From: an uncultured Eubacteriales bacterium
Lineage (GTDB): Bacteria > Bacillota > Clostridia > Oscillospirales > CAG-272
Direction of reading: 5' to 3'
DNA: 15,864 nucleotides
NCBI GenBank assembly: GCA_934462825.1
Contig: CAKSIP010000035.1
Coordinates: forward strand, 1 to 15,864
Both the position numbers and the translations under genes were made by a program. Positions within the stretch are counted from its first letter, which is position 1. Each line of letters starts with the position of its first letter. The notes below the pieces were generated by a model that was not told the DNA's origin, searched no databases, and saw only the letters and a list, made by a program, of their open reading frames with translations. This document shows, one piece after another, positions 15,397 through 15,864 of this stretch.

Positions 15397-15427
15397 AGAG
15401 AAAAGGCGAAGCTTTCTTATTTGTTTT

Positions 15428-15864
15428 TCAATGCAGCCTGTGCAGAAAGGCAAAAACAATGGGGTTTTTAATGAGATGTGCATTGTCCTCATTCTCTTTC
15501 CTATGTACCGAGGAAATCTTTTCAATTTCCTCTAATTTGATTATACAGCTTTTCTTTCTGCCCTCTGCGGTGAAGGTCGCCTTTACATCAGCCGTTCCGT
15601 TCAGATTAACATACCAATCAAAAGTGGTATCCGAAGTCGGTGTTACCATATAAACGAATTGATTGATAACATCGTGGCTAATCGTACTGCCGCTGAAATC
15701 AATAAGGCTGTTTAGCGTAGAACGGATACCCTCTAAATCCAGACCTCTCGGACAACATTTATTTGTCGGCGTATCTTCAAGAGCTTTTTGGAGTTCTTTA
15801 ATCTCTTTATCAATAGGGCTTCTCATAGATTGATATTCGTCCTTTGAAATTTCTCCGTCGGCTC
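15428..15864 (-). CDS. C-terminal part of a large serine recombinase (partial, runs off the right edge)
   Basis: The reading frame stays open on the - strand from its TGA at 15428 to the window end; the internal ATG at 15824 is probably not the true start. Upstream of that ATG the frame reads ADGEISKDEYQS, continuous with MRSPIDKEIKELQKAL. This is the Asp-Gly/Ile-Ser-x-x-Glu-Tyr coiled-coil pattern found near the C-terminus of large serine recombinases of transposons, phages and conjugative elements. LNSLIDFSG and a later HDVINQFVYMV segment fit the region that returns to the DNA-binding domain. The catalytic serine domain lies outside the window, so activity cannot be judged. It converges on the MATE gene. 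Other coiled-coil proteins remain possible, but the motif order favours a recombinase. Confidence 0.65.
   Translation of the reverse strand, partial: ADGEISKDEYQSMRSPIDKEIKELQKALEDTPTNKCCPRGLDLEGIRSTLNSLIDFSGSTISHDVINQFVYMVTPTSDTTFDWYVNLNGTADVKATFTAEGRKKSCIIKLEEIEKISSVHRKENEDNAHLIKNPIVFAFLHRLH

Overview
The window looks like chromosomal DNA of a Gram-positive, Clostridia-like bacterium (Bacillota). The signs are mid-range G+C, purine-rich AGGAGG-type ribosome sites, textbook sigma-A promoters, a ClpC-type Hsp100, the acetate-dependent tRNA ligase TmcAL and an extracytoplasmic-function (ECF) sigma factor with a zinc-finger anti-sigma. I cannot name the species. Almost every base is explained by ten complete genes plus one gene that runs off the right edge; no RNA gene or CRISPR array is visible.

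Left part (1-3826, + strand): clpC, a two-AAA protein unfoldase, is followed after 37 bp by a P-loop NTPase of the PRK06851 type whose second nucleotide site appears to have eroded. Next (3827-6110) comes a three-gene regulatory unit on the + strand, driven by a strong promoter: an ECF sigma factor, a membrane anti-sigma factor with a zinc motif, and a translationally coupled winged-helix regulator with a degenerate receiver domain. A bidirectional hairpin terminator separates it from the next gene.

Middle (6117-8794): acetate kinase (- strand, own sigma-A promoter) lies back to back with tmcAL (+ strand). Both enzymes consume acetate and ATP. A 23-bp perfect hairpin ends tmcAL and also the convergent ABC operon.

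ABC exporter (8870-12588, - strand): two overlapping genes encode the halves of a heterodimeric exporter. The sequence motifs predict one catalytic and one degenerate ATP site. A divergent intergenic region (12589-12853) carries back-to-back sigma-A promoters, one for this operon and one for a lipoprotein polysaccharide deacetylase (+). A MATE-family efflux protein (+) follows the deacetylase.

Right edge (15291-15864): a terminator-like hairpin follows the MATE gene, then a second hairpin, then the C-terminal end of what looks like a large serine recombinase on the - strand, open past the window end. This suggests that a mobile element begins near 15.3-15.4 kb. The most notable items are the sigma/anti-sigma/pseudo-receiver trio, the half-dead NTPase and the possible mobile-element boundary. 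I did not find clear evidence of an entirely new system.
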